A stretch of 64,000 nt of DNA, from NCBI GenBank assembly GCA_047602365.1, contig JASGHM010000001.1, positions 496,001-560,000 of the forward strand, in the 5' to 3' direction. This document shows, piece after piece, positions 47,837 through 60,418 of this stretch (its first letter is position 1; each line of letters starts with the position of its first letter). A program made the translations under genes and the position numbers. The notes beneath the pieces are model-generated. The model ran no database searches and was not told where the DNA came from. It was given only the letters and a program-made list of their open reading frames with translations. This DNA is from Piscinibacter sp047602365. Lineage in GTDB: Bacteria; Pseudomonadota; Gammaproteobacteria; Burkholderiales; Burkholderiaceae_C.

Positions 47837-49086
47837 TCAGTTGATCCAATGCGCTGCGCGCAGTTGCTCGACCAGCGCGTCGCTGAACAGCTGGTGGCCC
47901 TTGGTCGAAGGGTGCACCGTGTCGGCAAACAGCCAGCTGGTCACGTCGGCGCCGGTCACCAGCGTGTTGAACGGCGCGCCGGTGGTGCCGTTGCAGAACA
48001 GCGAGGTGCCGTCATCGACCTGGCCGCCGGTGAGCGTACTGATCTTGTCGACATCGCAGGCCGGCGTCGTCACGTTGGTCAGGCCGTAGGTGGCGGGGTC
48101 GGCGATCCATGTGCGCAGCACTGGATTCGGGTCGATCCAACGCACCGCTGCGCCGGAGAGCCCTTCGCGCAGCCAGAGGTTGAAGACGTCGCCCAGGCCC
48201 TTGACGACGACCTGGGTGTTGGCGTCGGCACTCGACGAAGCGCGGTGTCGACGGTGAAGTCGACCATGCTGATCACCGCGACGTACTTGCCGCCGTTGGC
48301 GAGGATGTCGTTGCGCACGTAGCCGGCGAGTTCCAGCGCGGCCGTCTTCATCGCACCCTGTGCGACCTGCTGCGCCTCGAACACCTCCTGCTGCACGCGG
48401 GTCTCGGCCTGCGCCGGCGTGATCAGCCCGGCGAGCACGTCGGCCTGCGCACGCGTCTGGCTGGCCGTCACGCGGCCGCGGAGAACACCGCGAGCTGGTA
48501 GAACAGGTCGTTGTGCCCGGCGAAGACGATGACCAGGTCGCTGTCCTTGAAGCTGCCGAAACGCGCGAGGTGATTGGCGATCTGCGTCTTCACCGGCACG
48601 GTCAGGAAGCCGGACGTCTTGCCGATGCCGTTCGGATCGGTGACGCGCGCCCCGCCCTGGCTGTAGCCGGTGCAGGTGCCGGCCAGCACCGGGTTGGCGG
48701 CCGCCGGGCAGGCCACCGAGGTCGTGCGCAAAGCCGACCTCGGCCGGCGTGACGATGATCGGCGCGGTGACGGTGCTGAGCGCCGTGGCCAGGTTCTCGA
48801 CCCACACCTTGCCGGTGGCGGCGAGCGTGCCCAGGTCGTTCAGGTTGGTGGTGAAGCGGCCGCCGAAGTAGGCGGTCGGCGTGGTGCCTGGGATGGCGGT
48901 CGCCGGCGTGTAGGTGCCGATGTCGCTGAGGCTGTCGCCGAAGGACACCAGCGCGCCGAACGAACCCGGCGTGGTCGGGCCACCGGTCGGGGATTGGCTG
49001 CCGGGAACGTAGGGGTCCCCGCCGCCGCAGGCCGCCAGCAGCGCGGCAGCCAGCGCCAGCGGCCCCAGGGATCGAATCAGCTTCAT
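47837..49086 (-). pseudogene. SGNH/GDSL-hydrolase lipoprotein, three frame breaks
   Basis: Starting MKLIRSLGPLALAAALLAACGGGD with a lipobox (acylated Cys about 22). Catalytic block I is ALVSFGDSLSDIGTY; the GHND block (FAGHNDLFYQL) and final DTVHPSTKGH are also present, so the serine-esterase triad is complete. Three shifts break the frame: an extra A/T in the run at 48730-48732, a lost base near 48474-48479 and a lost base near 48237-48240. Joined, it is about 416 residues. Three breaks in one gene are compatible with a true pseudogene, yet each is a single base in a run or GC-rich context, as elsewhere in the window. A TetR-type operator lies upstream of the start. Confidence 0.82.
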
Positions 49087-49115
49087 GTGCACCTCGTCGC
49101 TCGGATCGGGAATAA

Positions 49116-49133
49116 AACGAACGACCGTTCGTT
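49116..49133. promoter_or_regulatory. TetR-type operator upstream of the SGNH hydrolase
   Basis: AACGAACGACCGTTCGTT is an 8-2-8 inverted repeat of the form common to TetR/AcrR-family operators (CGAACG-NN-CGTTCG). It is 30 bases upstream of the hydrolase start (minus strand) and is followed by a T-run. No TetR gene is in the window, so the cognate regulator must be elsewhere. Confidence 0.55.
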
Positions 49134-49214
49134 TTTTCTGCCGAGACTATAGAGGTGCGGCCATGCGCCGCGCCGCCGGGGAAACCCGGCGCTGCGTTGC
49201 GCGCTTGATCAGGC

Positions 49215-50186
49215 TCAGAACGGGTTGGCGCGTGCCCGCGTGGTGGCGAGCGAACCGATGTACTGGTGGCCGGTGGGGCCGAGGTGGGTGTCGTCGGCCC
49301 ACAGGTAGCGCGCGGCGTCGCCGCCGGAGACCAGCGTGTCGGTCGTGCACAGCTCGACGGTGGCCGCCAGAGTCGCGTCGCAGACCGGATCGGTGACGTT
49401 GGTCATGTTGCCGTAGCTGGTCGGGAAGCGCGACATGCCCTGGACGAGTTCGTCGGTCAGCATGATCGCGACCTGCGAGCCCGACAGCTTGGAGATGCCG
49501 ACGCGCAAGCCCTCGTTGAACTTGGCGACGAGGTCGCGCAACAGCGCACTGCGCGTGCTGTCGCCGCTGGTCTCGTTCTCCTTCAGCGCAAACGGCGACA
49601 CGGAGAGATCGGGCACGGTGGACACGAGGACCTTGCCGCCCGCGTCGGCGATGCGCGAGACCTGGCCGGCCAGCGCGAGCCCGGCGGCATAGGCGCCCGA
49701 CAGCAGCTGCGCCTTGGACACGCCGGGGTATTGCGAGTACTGCTCGAGCACGTCGTTCTGGCCGACGAACATCGTGACCAGGTCCTTCTCGGCAAAGGTG
49801 TCGGTGGCCAGGTGCAGGTCGACCTGGTCCGACAGGTCGGCGACCAGCGCGCCCGCCGTCGCATAGATGCGGCTGCGCGGGTCGGGCACGCCGTCCGGGT
49901 TGCAGTCGGGGAAGGTCAGCCCGAAGTTCGAGGCCAGCCGCTGCACCCACAGTGCGTTGCCTGCGCAGTTGAGCGTCTTGACATCGTTGGTCTCGGTCGT
50001 CAGCGCATTGACCGTGTACTTGCGACCCTCGGCCGTGATCAGGCTGTTCTCGTCGCCGAAGGCGAGCACGCGCCGCGGCTGGAACGCCACGACAGGATCG
50101 CCGCCGCCGCAGGCGCCGATCAGCGAAGCCAGGCCGAGCAGGAGCGCCAAGGCGGCGCGGCGGGTTGCAGGGACCTGCAGATTCAT
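49215..50186 (-). CDS. SGNH/GDSL-hydrolase lipoprotein (second copy)
   Basis: A 323-residue protein from ATG 50186 with lipobox SLIGACGGGD (acylated Cys near 26). The catalytic motifs are relaxed: block I reads VLAFGDENSLITAEG, so Asn-Ser replaces the usual GDSL nucleophile order. VTMFVGQNDVLEQYSQ is the GxND-like block and ADDTHLGPTGHQYIG supplies Asp and His. It is likely an envelope esterase or lipase. It shares the CGGGD lipobox context with the broken neighbour upstream, and lies downstream of tsaC. Confidence 0.87.
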   Translation of the reverse strand: MNLQVPATRRAALALLLGLASLIGACGGGDPVVAFQPRRVLAFGDENSLITAEGRKYTVNALTTETNDVKTLNCAGNALWVQRLASNFGLTFPDCNPDGVPDPRSRIYATAGALVADLSDQVDLHLATDTFAEKDLVTMFVGQNDVLEQYSQYPGVSKAQLLSGAYAAGLALAGQVSRIADAGGKVLVSTVPDLSVSPFALKENETSGDSTRSALLRDLVAKFNEGLRVGISKLSGSQVAIMLTDELVQGMSRFPTSYGNMTNVTDPVCDATLAATVELCTTDTLVSGGDAARYLWADDTHLGPTGHQYIGSLATTRARANPF

Positions 50187-50223
50187 CGGGACTCCATCAA
50201 GGGAAATGCGCCAGTCATTGACC

Positions 50224-51201
50224 TCAGGCAGCGGCGCGGCTGAGCCGGTCGCGAACACCGTCCCAGGCGGGCGTCGGCGGAGGTTCCTCGACCCAGATCA
50301 GATCCGGGCCTTCGGCATCGAGTTCGCGCAGCGTGGCAAAGAGTTCGTGCGCCGCGCGGTCCGGGTCGTCCGGCATGACCCGGCGCTTCAGCGCGGACCG
50401 CGGCGGCAGCGGTACCGTGCGCGAATATACCGCCAGCTTCAAGGCGCTGTCGCCGAGCATCTGCAACGCGGTATTCAGCATCTCCGCCGGCATCAGCCGC
50501 AGCCTGGCACGCGGCGCGTAGTGCGACTCCAGCGTGCCCGAAGCACGCGGCGAGTTCGCATCCGGCTCACCCAGCGCCACGCCGGCGGCCGCTTCGATGC
50601 GTTCGCGGGGAATCTGCCCCGGACGCAACAGCACGGGCACGGCGCCGCTGCAGTCGACGATCGAGGACTCGATACCGACCTCGCAGTCGCCGCCGTCGAG
50701 CACCAGAAGCGAGTCGCCGAACTCGTCGACCACGTGCGCGGCGCGCGTCGGGCTGATGCGGCCGAAGCGGTTGGCACTGGGTGCAGCGACGCCGGGCACG
50801 CCGAGACGCCGCGCAGCGGCGAGAAGCGCGTGGGCGACGGGGTGCGCCGGGCAGCGCAGGCCGATGGTGTCCTGCCCGCCGGCGGCGGCCATCGCCATGC
50901 CGGGGACACGCCGCACGATGACGGTCAGCGGTCCGGGCCAGAACGACTCGATCAAGCGGCGCGCCGCGGGGCTGATCTGGGCCGCGAATGCATCGGTACC
51001 GGCCGGGTCGGCGACATGGACGATCAGCGGGTGGTCGCTGGGCCGCCCCTTGAGCGCGAAGATCCGGGCGACCGCTGCGACATCGTCGGCCCGGGCGCCG
51101 AGGCCGTAGACGGTCTCGGTGGGAAAGGCGACCAGTTCACCCGCCGCCAGCACTTCGGCCGCGCGCTCGACCGCCGCGTCGTCGACCCCGGTCAGCAGCA
51201 C
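50224..51201 (-). CDS. tsaC: L-threonylcarbamoyladenylate synthase
   Basis: A 325-residue Sua5-type protein, GTG start at 51201. The YrdC domain shows GELVAFPTETVYGLGARA, ARIFALKGRPSDHPLIVHV, WPGPLTVIVRR and the conserved APSANRFGRISPTRAAHV. After about residue 205 a Sua5 C-terminal domain follows (SGTLESHYAPRARLRL). It makes threonylcarbamoyl-AMP for t6A modification of tRNA; TsaB is at 44908. It begins 4 bases after the purK stop, so is co-transcribed. Confidence 0.95.
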   Translation of the reverse strand: MLLTGVDDAAVERAAEVLAAGELVAFPTETVYGLGARADDVAAVARIFALKGRPSDHPLIVHVADPAGTDAFAAQISPAARRLIESFWPGPLTVIVRRVPGMAMAAAGGQDTIGLRCPAHPVAHALLAAARRLGVPGVAAPSANRFGRISPTRAAHVVDEFGDSLLVLDGGDCEVGIESSIVDCSGAVPVLLRPGQIPRERIEAAAGVALGEPDANSPRASGTLESHYAPRARLRLMPAEMLNTALQMLGDSALKLAVYSRTVPLPPRSALKRRVMPDDPDRAAHELFATLRELDAEGPDLIWVEEPPPTPAWDGVRDRLSRAAA

Positions 51202-51204
51202 GAT

Positions 51205-52389
51205 TCAGAACGCCTCGATGCCGAGGATCGTGGCGGCCTGCAACGCCCGTTCGCGCGCCTGCGTGGCGCCTTCGGCCGTGATCGTCAGGTGCCCCATCTT
51301 GCGGCCCGGGCGTGCCTGCGCCTTGCCGTACAGATGCAGGTGCGTGCCGGGCAGGGCCAGCACCGCAGCCCAGTCGGGCTCGCTCTCGTCCGGACCTCGA
51401 CGGAACCAGAGGTCGCCGAGCAGGTTGAGCATCACCGCGGCCGAGTGCAGCCGCGGCTGGACCAGCGGTGCACCGGCAAGCGTGCGCACCTGCAGATCGA
51501 ACTGCGACACATCGCAGGCGTCGATGCTGTAGTGGCCCGAGTTGTGCGGGCGCGGCGCCATCTCGTTGGCCACCAGATCGCCGTTGCGCAGCACGAAGAA
51601 CTCGACGCAGAGCACGCCGACATATTCCATCGAGGCAGCGATGCGCGTCGCGGCAGCGACCGCGCGCTGCTGGAGCTCGGCGGCAATGCCCTCCGCCGGC
51701 ACCGTGGTGACGGCGAGGATGCCGTCACGATGGAGATTGCGCTGCACCGGCAGGTGCACGACGGCTCCGTCGGCCCCACGGGCAACGAGCACGCTGATCT
51801 CCGCGGCCAGATCGAGCCGGCGCTCCAGCACGCAGGGAACGCGCTTCATCGCGGCCCACGCCTCGGTGAGTTCGCGCTCGTTGCCGACACGGGCCTGCCC
51901 CTTGCCGTCGTAGCCGAGGCGCGTGGTCTTCAGGATGCCCGGCAGCATCGCCGATGCGTCGACACGCGCGAGCTGGTCTTCGTTGTCGATCAGCGCGTGC
52001 GGGGCACAGGGCACGCCACAGCGCTGGAAGTGCGCCTTCTCCAGTGCACGGTCCTGGCAGATCGCCACGGCGTCGGCCGCCGGCGCCACAGGGCGATGGG
52101 CGCCGAGCGTGATCAGCGCGGCGGCGGGCACGTTCTCGAACTCGGTCGTGATCGCGGCACTGCGCTGCATCAGTTGCGCCAGGCCCTGCTCATCCAGGTA
52201 GGGTGTCTCGATGTGGTGATGGGCCACCCAGCCCGCCGGGCTCGCGGCATCGGGATCCAGGACCGCGGTGAAGTAGCCCATCTGCTGTGCCGCGTGCACG
52301 AACATGCGGCCCAGCTGGCCGCCGCCCATCACGCCGAGTGTGGCGCCGGGCGCGATGAAGCGGAATCCGGAGGTCGTCATGGTCGGCAT
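51205..52389 (-). CDS. purK: 5-(carboxyamino)imidazole ribonucleotide synthase
   Basis: A 394-residue ATP-grasp enzyme. N-terminal ATLGVMGGGQLGRMFVHAAQQMG binds substrate; GILKTTRLGYDGKGQARV and CVLERRLDLAAEISVLVAR are ATP-grasp motifs; VEFFVLRNGDLVANEMAPRPHNSGH holds the metal site. It carboxylates AIR with ATP and bicarbonate. The ATG at 52389 shares its A with the purE stop (TGATG), so translation is coupled; ATG 52380 is a shorter alternative. Confidence 0.96.
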   Translation of the reverse strand: MPTMTTSGFRFIAPGATLGVMGGGQLGRMFVHAAQQMGYFTAVLDPDAASPAGWVAHHHIETPYLDEQGLAQLMQRSAAITTEFENVPAAALITLGAHRPVAPAADAVAICQDRALEKAHFQRCGVPCAPHALIDNEDQLARVDASAMLPGILKTTRLGYDGKGQARVGNERELTEAWAAMKRVPCVLERRLDLAAEISVLVARGADGAVVHLPVQRNLHRDGILAVTTVPAEGIAAELQQRAVAAATRIAASMEYVGVLCVEFFVLRNGDLVANEMAPRPHNSGHYSIDACDVSQFDLQVRTLAGAPLVQPRLHSAAVMLNLLGDLWFRRGPDESEPDWAAVLALPGTHLHLYGKAQARPGRKMGHLTITAEGATQARERALQAATILGIEAF

Positions 52390-52886
52390 CACTTCAGCTC
52401 GCTGCTCATCGCGCGCGCGACCTCGGTTTGCCGCGCTCGATAGGCCACCAGCTTCTCGCGCAGACCTGCATCCCCGAGGGCCAGCATGCCGATCGCAAAC
52501 AGCGCCGCGTTGGCCGCACCGGCCGTGCCGATGGCAAACGTGGCGACGGGGATGCCCTTGGGCATCTGCACGATCGAGTGCAGCGAATCGACACCCTGGA
52601 GATGGCGGCTCGCCACCGGCACACCCAGCACCGGGACCGTCGTCTTGGCGGCGAGCATCCCGGGCAGGTGCGCAGCACCGCCGGCGCCGGCAATGATCGC
52701 ACGCAGGCCGCGCCCGGCCGCAGATTCGGCATAGGCGAACATGTCGTCCGGCATGCGATGTGCCGAGACGACCCGCGATTCGTGCGGTACGGCGAACTCT
52801 GAAAGGATCTCGCTCGCGTGTCTCAGGGTTTCCCAGTCGCTGCTGGAACCCATCACGACACCGACGAGACAAGGAGCGGGGATCAA
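52389..52886 (-). CDS. purE: N5-carboxyaminoimidazole ribonucleotide mutase
   Basis: About 165 residues. I chose TTG 52886 because GGAG lies 5 bases upstream and the frame then reads LIPAPCLVGVVMGSSSDWETL, matching PurE N-termini. SAHRMPDDMFAYAE and IAGAGGAAHLPGMLA are the CAIR-binding motifs. It converts N5-CAIR to CAIR in purine synthesis. It heads the operon purE-purK-tsaC-SGNH hydrolase on the minus strand. Confidence 0.94.
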   Translation of the reverse strand: MIPAPCLVGVVMGSSSDWETLRHASEILSEFAVPHESRVVSAHRMPDDMFAYAESAAGRGLRAIIAGAGGAAHLPGMLAAKTTVPVLGVPVASRHLQGVDSLHSIVQMPKGIPVATFAIGTAGAANAALFAIGMLALGDAGLREKLVAYRARQTEVARAMSSELK

Positions 52887-53001
52887 AGCAACTCCAGTCG
52901 GCCAAAACTGGGATTGTAGGCATCGATCCCGACCGCGCCTCGACTGCTTTGCTGCGCCCGGCCGGCGAACCACCGGCGCACGGGGAACGGCCCAAGAAAC
53001 A

Positions 53002-53027
53002 AGGGGCTCCGCAACGACGGAGCCCCT
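53002..53027 (-). terminator. Intrinsic terminator of the Ala/Lys-rich gene
   Basis: A perfect 10-base stem, AGGGGCTCCG / CGGAGCCCCT, with a 6-base loop lies 15 bases past the stop of the Ala/Lys-rich gene. On the minus strand it is followed by TTGTTTCTT. This is the clearest Rho-independent terminator in the window. It also separates this gene from purE. Confidence 0.8.
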
Positions 53028-53042
53028 GCTCAGATCACTTCA

Positions 53043-53480
53043 TCAGGGCTTGGTACCCGTCGGGAACGGCCAGGCAGCCTGAGGACTCAGCGCGGTCTTC
53101 GCGGGCGGTACCGCCGCCGCAGGGGCCGCGGGCGCCTTCTTGGCGGCGGGCTTCTTCGCGGCGGGCTTCTTGGCCGCCTTCTTCGCCGCAGCCTTTTTCG
53201 CCGGGGCCTTCTTCGCCGCAGCCTTCTTCGCCGGGGCCTTCTTCGCCGCAGCCTTCTTCGCCGGGGCCTTCTTCGCCGCAGCCTTCTTCGCCGGGGCCTT
53301 CTTCGCCGCAGCCTTCTTCGCCGGGGCCTTCTTCGCCGCAGCCTTCTTCGCCGGGGCCTTCTTCGCCGCAGCCTTCTTCGCCGGGGCCTTCTTCGCCGCA
53401 GCCTTCTTCGCCGGGGCCTTCTTCGCCGCAGCCTTCTTCGCCGGGGCCTTCTTCGCCGCAGCCTTCTTCGCAGTTGCCAT
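53043..53480 (-). CDS. Ala/Lys/Pro-rich histone H1-like repeat protein
   Basis: A 145-residue basic protein from ATG 53480, RBS AGGAG. It is composed almost entirely of the 10-residue unit AAKKAPAKKA (about nine copies), then a degenerate K/A/P tail and a short C-terminus (LSPQAAWPFPTGTKP). Such AAKKAPAKKA proteins in betaproteobacteria bind DNA nonspecifically, like the eukaryotic H1 tail, and resemble the alanine/lysine-rich HC1/AlgP group. The copy number is carried by a 30-base tandem repeat, so length may vary between strains. It has its own terminator at 53002. Confidence 0.88.
   Translation of the reverse strand: MATAKKAAAKKAPAKKAAAKKAPAKKAAAKKAPAKKAAAKKAPAKKAAAKKAPAKKAAAKKAPAKKAAAKKAPAKKAAAKKAPAKKAAAKKAPAKKAAAKKAAKKPAAKKPAAKKAPAAPAAAVPPAKTALSPQAAWPFPTGTKP
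53191..53460. repeat. 30-base tandem repeat, nine copies, coding
   Basis: Units of GCCTTCTTCGCCGGGGCCTT plus CTTCGCCGCA (plus-strand sense) repeat head-to-tail nine times. Copies 2-9 (53221-53460) are identical in the given sequence and copy 1 (53191-53220) differs by one base (CTTTTTCG). The near-perfect identity points to recent expansion or active homogenisation. Confidence 0.95.
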
Positions 53481-53691
53481 CACACTTCTCCTTGATCAAG
53501 TTGAAAAAGGACCACCACACTCAGTCCGACGGACCTCGCATTGCGGCCATTCATCGCCCGAAAGCTGTTCAGGAGGAACGCTTCGATCCGATGAATCCAG
53601 GGCGAAACGGGAATCTGCTTCTGTGTCAGACATCCACGGTTCGCGAATCTTGATCTCTCGCACTGACCTGAACGATCTTGCCCCGTGGACT

Positions 53692-54867
53692 TCAGTCCCA
53701 GGACAACGCTCCACCCGACTGGTACTCGATCACGCGGGTTTCGAAGAAGTTGCGTTCCTTCTTCAGGTCGATCATTTCACTCATCCACGGGAACGGGTTC
53801 TCCTCATTGGGGAACAGTTCCTCCAGACCGATCTGCGTCGCACGGCGATTGGCGATGTAGCGCAGATAGCCCTTGAACATCGACGCGTTCATGCCGAGCA
53901 CGCCACGCGGCATCGTGTCCTCGGCGTAGCGGTACTCAAGCTCCACGGCCTTCAGGAACAGCGCCTTGATGTCTGCCTTGAAAGTCGATGTCCACAGCTG
54001 CGGGTTCTCCAGCTTGATCTGGTTGATCAGGTCGATGCCGAAATTGCAGTGCATCGACTCGTCACGCAGGATGTACTGGTACTGCTCCGCGGCGCCGGTC
54101 ATCTTGTTCTGACGGCCCAACGCGAGAATCTGCGTGAAGCCGACATAGAAGAACAGCCCTTCCATCAGGCAGGCGAAGACGATCAGCGACTTCAGCAGCT
54201 TCTGATCGTTCTCGGGCGTGCCGGTCCGGAAGGTCGGATCCATGATCTGCTCGATGAAGGGCAGCAGGAATTCGTCCTTGTCGCGGATCGACGCGACCTC
54301 GTGATACGCGTTGAAGATCTCGCTCTCGTCCAGCCCCAGCGACTCGACGATGTACTGGTAGGCGTGCGTGTGGATCGCCTCCTCGAAGGCCTGGCGCAGC
54401 AGGAACTGCCGGCACTCCGGCGCCGTGATGTGGCGGTAGCTGCCCAGCACGATGTTGTTGGCCGCGAGCGAGTCTGCGGTGACGAAGAAGCCGAGGTTGC
54501 GCTTGATGATGCGTCGCTCGTCCTCGGTCAGGCCGTTCGGATCCTTCCAGGTCGCGATGTCGCGCGACATGTTGATCTCCTGCGGCATCCAGTGGTTCGC
54601 ACAGGTGGCGAGGTACTTCTCCCACGCCCACTTGTACTTGAACGGCACCAACTGATTGACGTCGGTCTGCCCGTTGATGATGCGCTTGTCGGCGGCCTTG
54701 ACGCGGCGCTGGCTGGCCGCAGCGCTTGCCGGCACCGAAGCGATCGGTTGCGCGGCCTCGAACACGTGCTCTTGCAATCGTGGAGAAGGCGACGGTTCGA
54801 GCGCGCCCGTCGTGTTGTGCGCGCTGTGCGATTTCGTGGCTTTTACTTCGTCGTCCCAAACAAGCAT
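53692..54867 (-). CDS. nrdB: Ribonucleoside-diphosphate reductase beta subunit (class Ia)
   Basis: A 391-residue di-iron subunit. Metal ligands and radical site are visible: WMPQEINMSRDIATWK (first ligand region), RQAFEEAIHTHAYQYI (Glu, His and the radical Tyr) and CLMEGLFFYVGFTQI, then ILRDESMHCNFGIDLIN. It supplies the tyrosyl radical to NrdA. The N-terminal 50 residues are a variable extension (MLVWDDEVKATKSHSAHN). It follows nrdA by 110 bases, a spacer with an AAGTG/CACTT inverted repeat. It probably shares the NrdR-controlled transcript. Confidence 0.96.
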   Translation of the reverse strand: MLVWDDEVKATKSHSAHNTTGALEPSPSPRLQEHVFEAAQPIASVPASAAASQRRVKAADKRIINGQTDVNQLVPFKYKWAWEKYLATCANHWMPQEINMSRDIATWKDPNGLTEDERRIIKRNLGFFVTADSLAANNIVLGSYRHITAPECRQFLLRQAFEEAIHTHAYQYIVESLGLDESEIFNAYHEVASIRDKDEFLLPFIEQIMDPTFRTGTPENDQKLLKSLIVFACLMEGLFFYVGFTQILALGRQNKMTGAAEQYQYILRDESMHCNFGIDLINQIKLENPQLWTSTFKADIKALFLKAVELEYRYAEDTMPRGVLGMNASMFKGYLRYIANRRATQIGLEELFPNEENPFPWMSEMIDLKKERNFFETRVIEYQSGGALSWD

Positions 54868-54977
54868 GGTCGCTTCCCGATTTATTAATTATCCAAGTGT
54901 TGCGCCGGAACACCAAGCACTTCTTGACATTCGACCCAACTGCTTGTTGCTGTCTTGCATCGCTTTGCGCAGCGCGT

Positions 54978-57884
<2,907 letters not shown>

Positions 57885-58049
57885 GGGCGAGGGCGCAATG
57901 AAGGAGGCCGCCGATCAGCGGCGGCCGGGGTTCGACAGTGAAGACGGGCTGGGCACATGCCCCTGGTTCGCGCGGACAACCATCAGCTGAACTGCGGTCG
58001 ACGGGACGGGCATGGTGCGTTGAAGGAAGAGCGAGGATAGCACGGCGAG

Positions 58050-58096
58050 ACACTATATCTGGGGTCCGCGGGGCCTTCAAGCACTAGCGATAGTGT
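58050..58096. promoter_or_regulatory. Pair of NrdR boxes
   Basis: Box 1 is ACACTATATCTGGGGT (58050-58065) and box 2 GCACTAGCGATAGTGT (58081-58096); box 2 is the better palindrome (ACACTAT/TAGTGC in reverse). Starts are 31 bases apart, about three helical turns, the spacing typical of NrdR sites before nrd operons. NrdR with ATP/dATP would repress nrdA by covering the -10 and flanking the -35. Confidence 0.7.
58052..58080 (-). promoter_or_regulatory. nrdA promoter (sigma-70)
   Basis: On the minus strand TTGAAG (-35, at 58075-58080) and TATAGT (-10, at 58052-58057) are separated by exactly 17 bases. The -10 lies inside NrdR box 1. The predicted transcript start is about 160 bases before the nrdA ATG. 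Confidence 0.65.
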
Positions 58097-58879
58097 GCCA
58101 ACCCCCTAGCGCGCGAACGGCGCCGGCGCCCCATCGATGCCCGCCGGAGCGCTGCACATGCGCCCGCCGGCCCACGAAGCCGCGCCGCTGCTGGCTTGCC
58201 GGCTCATTCACCGCGCGAGCCGGCGCCACGCCTCACCGACGGCGTGCTGCACATGTGTCCGAAGACGCACGCGCGGCCGTTTCGTCAGCTTGCACTGTCG
58301 GGAAACTCCCAATCCGCGAGCCCGACGGAGACCAGGCCATCACGCAGACGCAGCCACTCGAAGCCAGCACCTGGATCGCCCTTGCGCCCCGGCGCGACAT
58401 GCTCGTGGCCTGCCACCGCCGCTATCGGATAGCGGCGCGCCAACCCCGCCGCCAGCGTCATCGTCGCGTCGTATTGCGCGGCCTCGAAGGTCTCGCCTTC
58501 GAGCCCTTCGAGCTCGACGCCGATCGAAAAGTCGTTGCAGTTGTCGCGCCCCTTCCACGCCGAGCGCCCGGCGTGCCACGCGCGCTGATCGCAGGAGACG
58601 AACTGCAGCAGCGACCCGTCGCGCCGCACCAGGAAGTGCGCCGAGACCTGAGCGCCGCGGATCGTCTGGTAGTACGGATGCGCGTCCCAGTCGAGGCGGT
58701 TGGTGAACAGGCGCTCGATCGCGTCGCCGCCGTACTCGCCGGGCGGCAGGCTGATCGAATGCAGCAGCAGCAGAGACACGGTCGCGCCCTCGGGCCGCGG
58801 CCCGAAGTTCGGCGAGTCGACACGGCGCGCCGCCGACCACCAGCCGGCATGCCAGCGCGCGCGGACGACGCGCCCTGCC

Positions 58880-60414
<1,535 letters not shown>

Positions 60415-60418
<4 letters not shown>

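Larger units (their letters stand above)
57885..58284. other. Intergenic region between nrdA and ampD (about 400 bases)
   Basis: This holds the nrdA leader and promoter with two NrdR boxes (58050-58096), and further on a perfect 8-base stem GCCGGCTC / GAGCCGGC (58198-58224) placed downstream of ampD as a possible terminator. It also contains two copies of GCTGCACATG (58151 and 58246). I see no convincing gene. Confidence 0.6.

Noticed and set aside
53191..53460. CRISPR-like regular repeat array
   Set aside because: The units are contiguous with no unique spacers, are in frame, and encode AAKKAPAKKA; no cas genes are near.
53496..53714. Small minus-strand ORF of 72 residues between the Ala/Lys gene and nrdB
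   Set aside because: It overlaps the nrdB 3' end, has no ribosome site or recognisable motif, and probably is leader sequence of the Ala/Lys gene.
58137..58706. Plus-strand ORF of 189 residues downstream of nrdA's promoter
   Set aside because: It runs antisense into ampD, is Arg/Ala/His-rich with no domain, and has no start signal.
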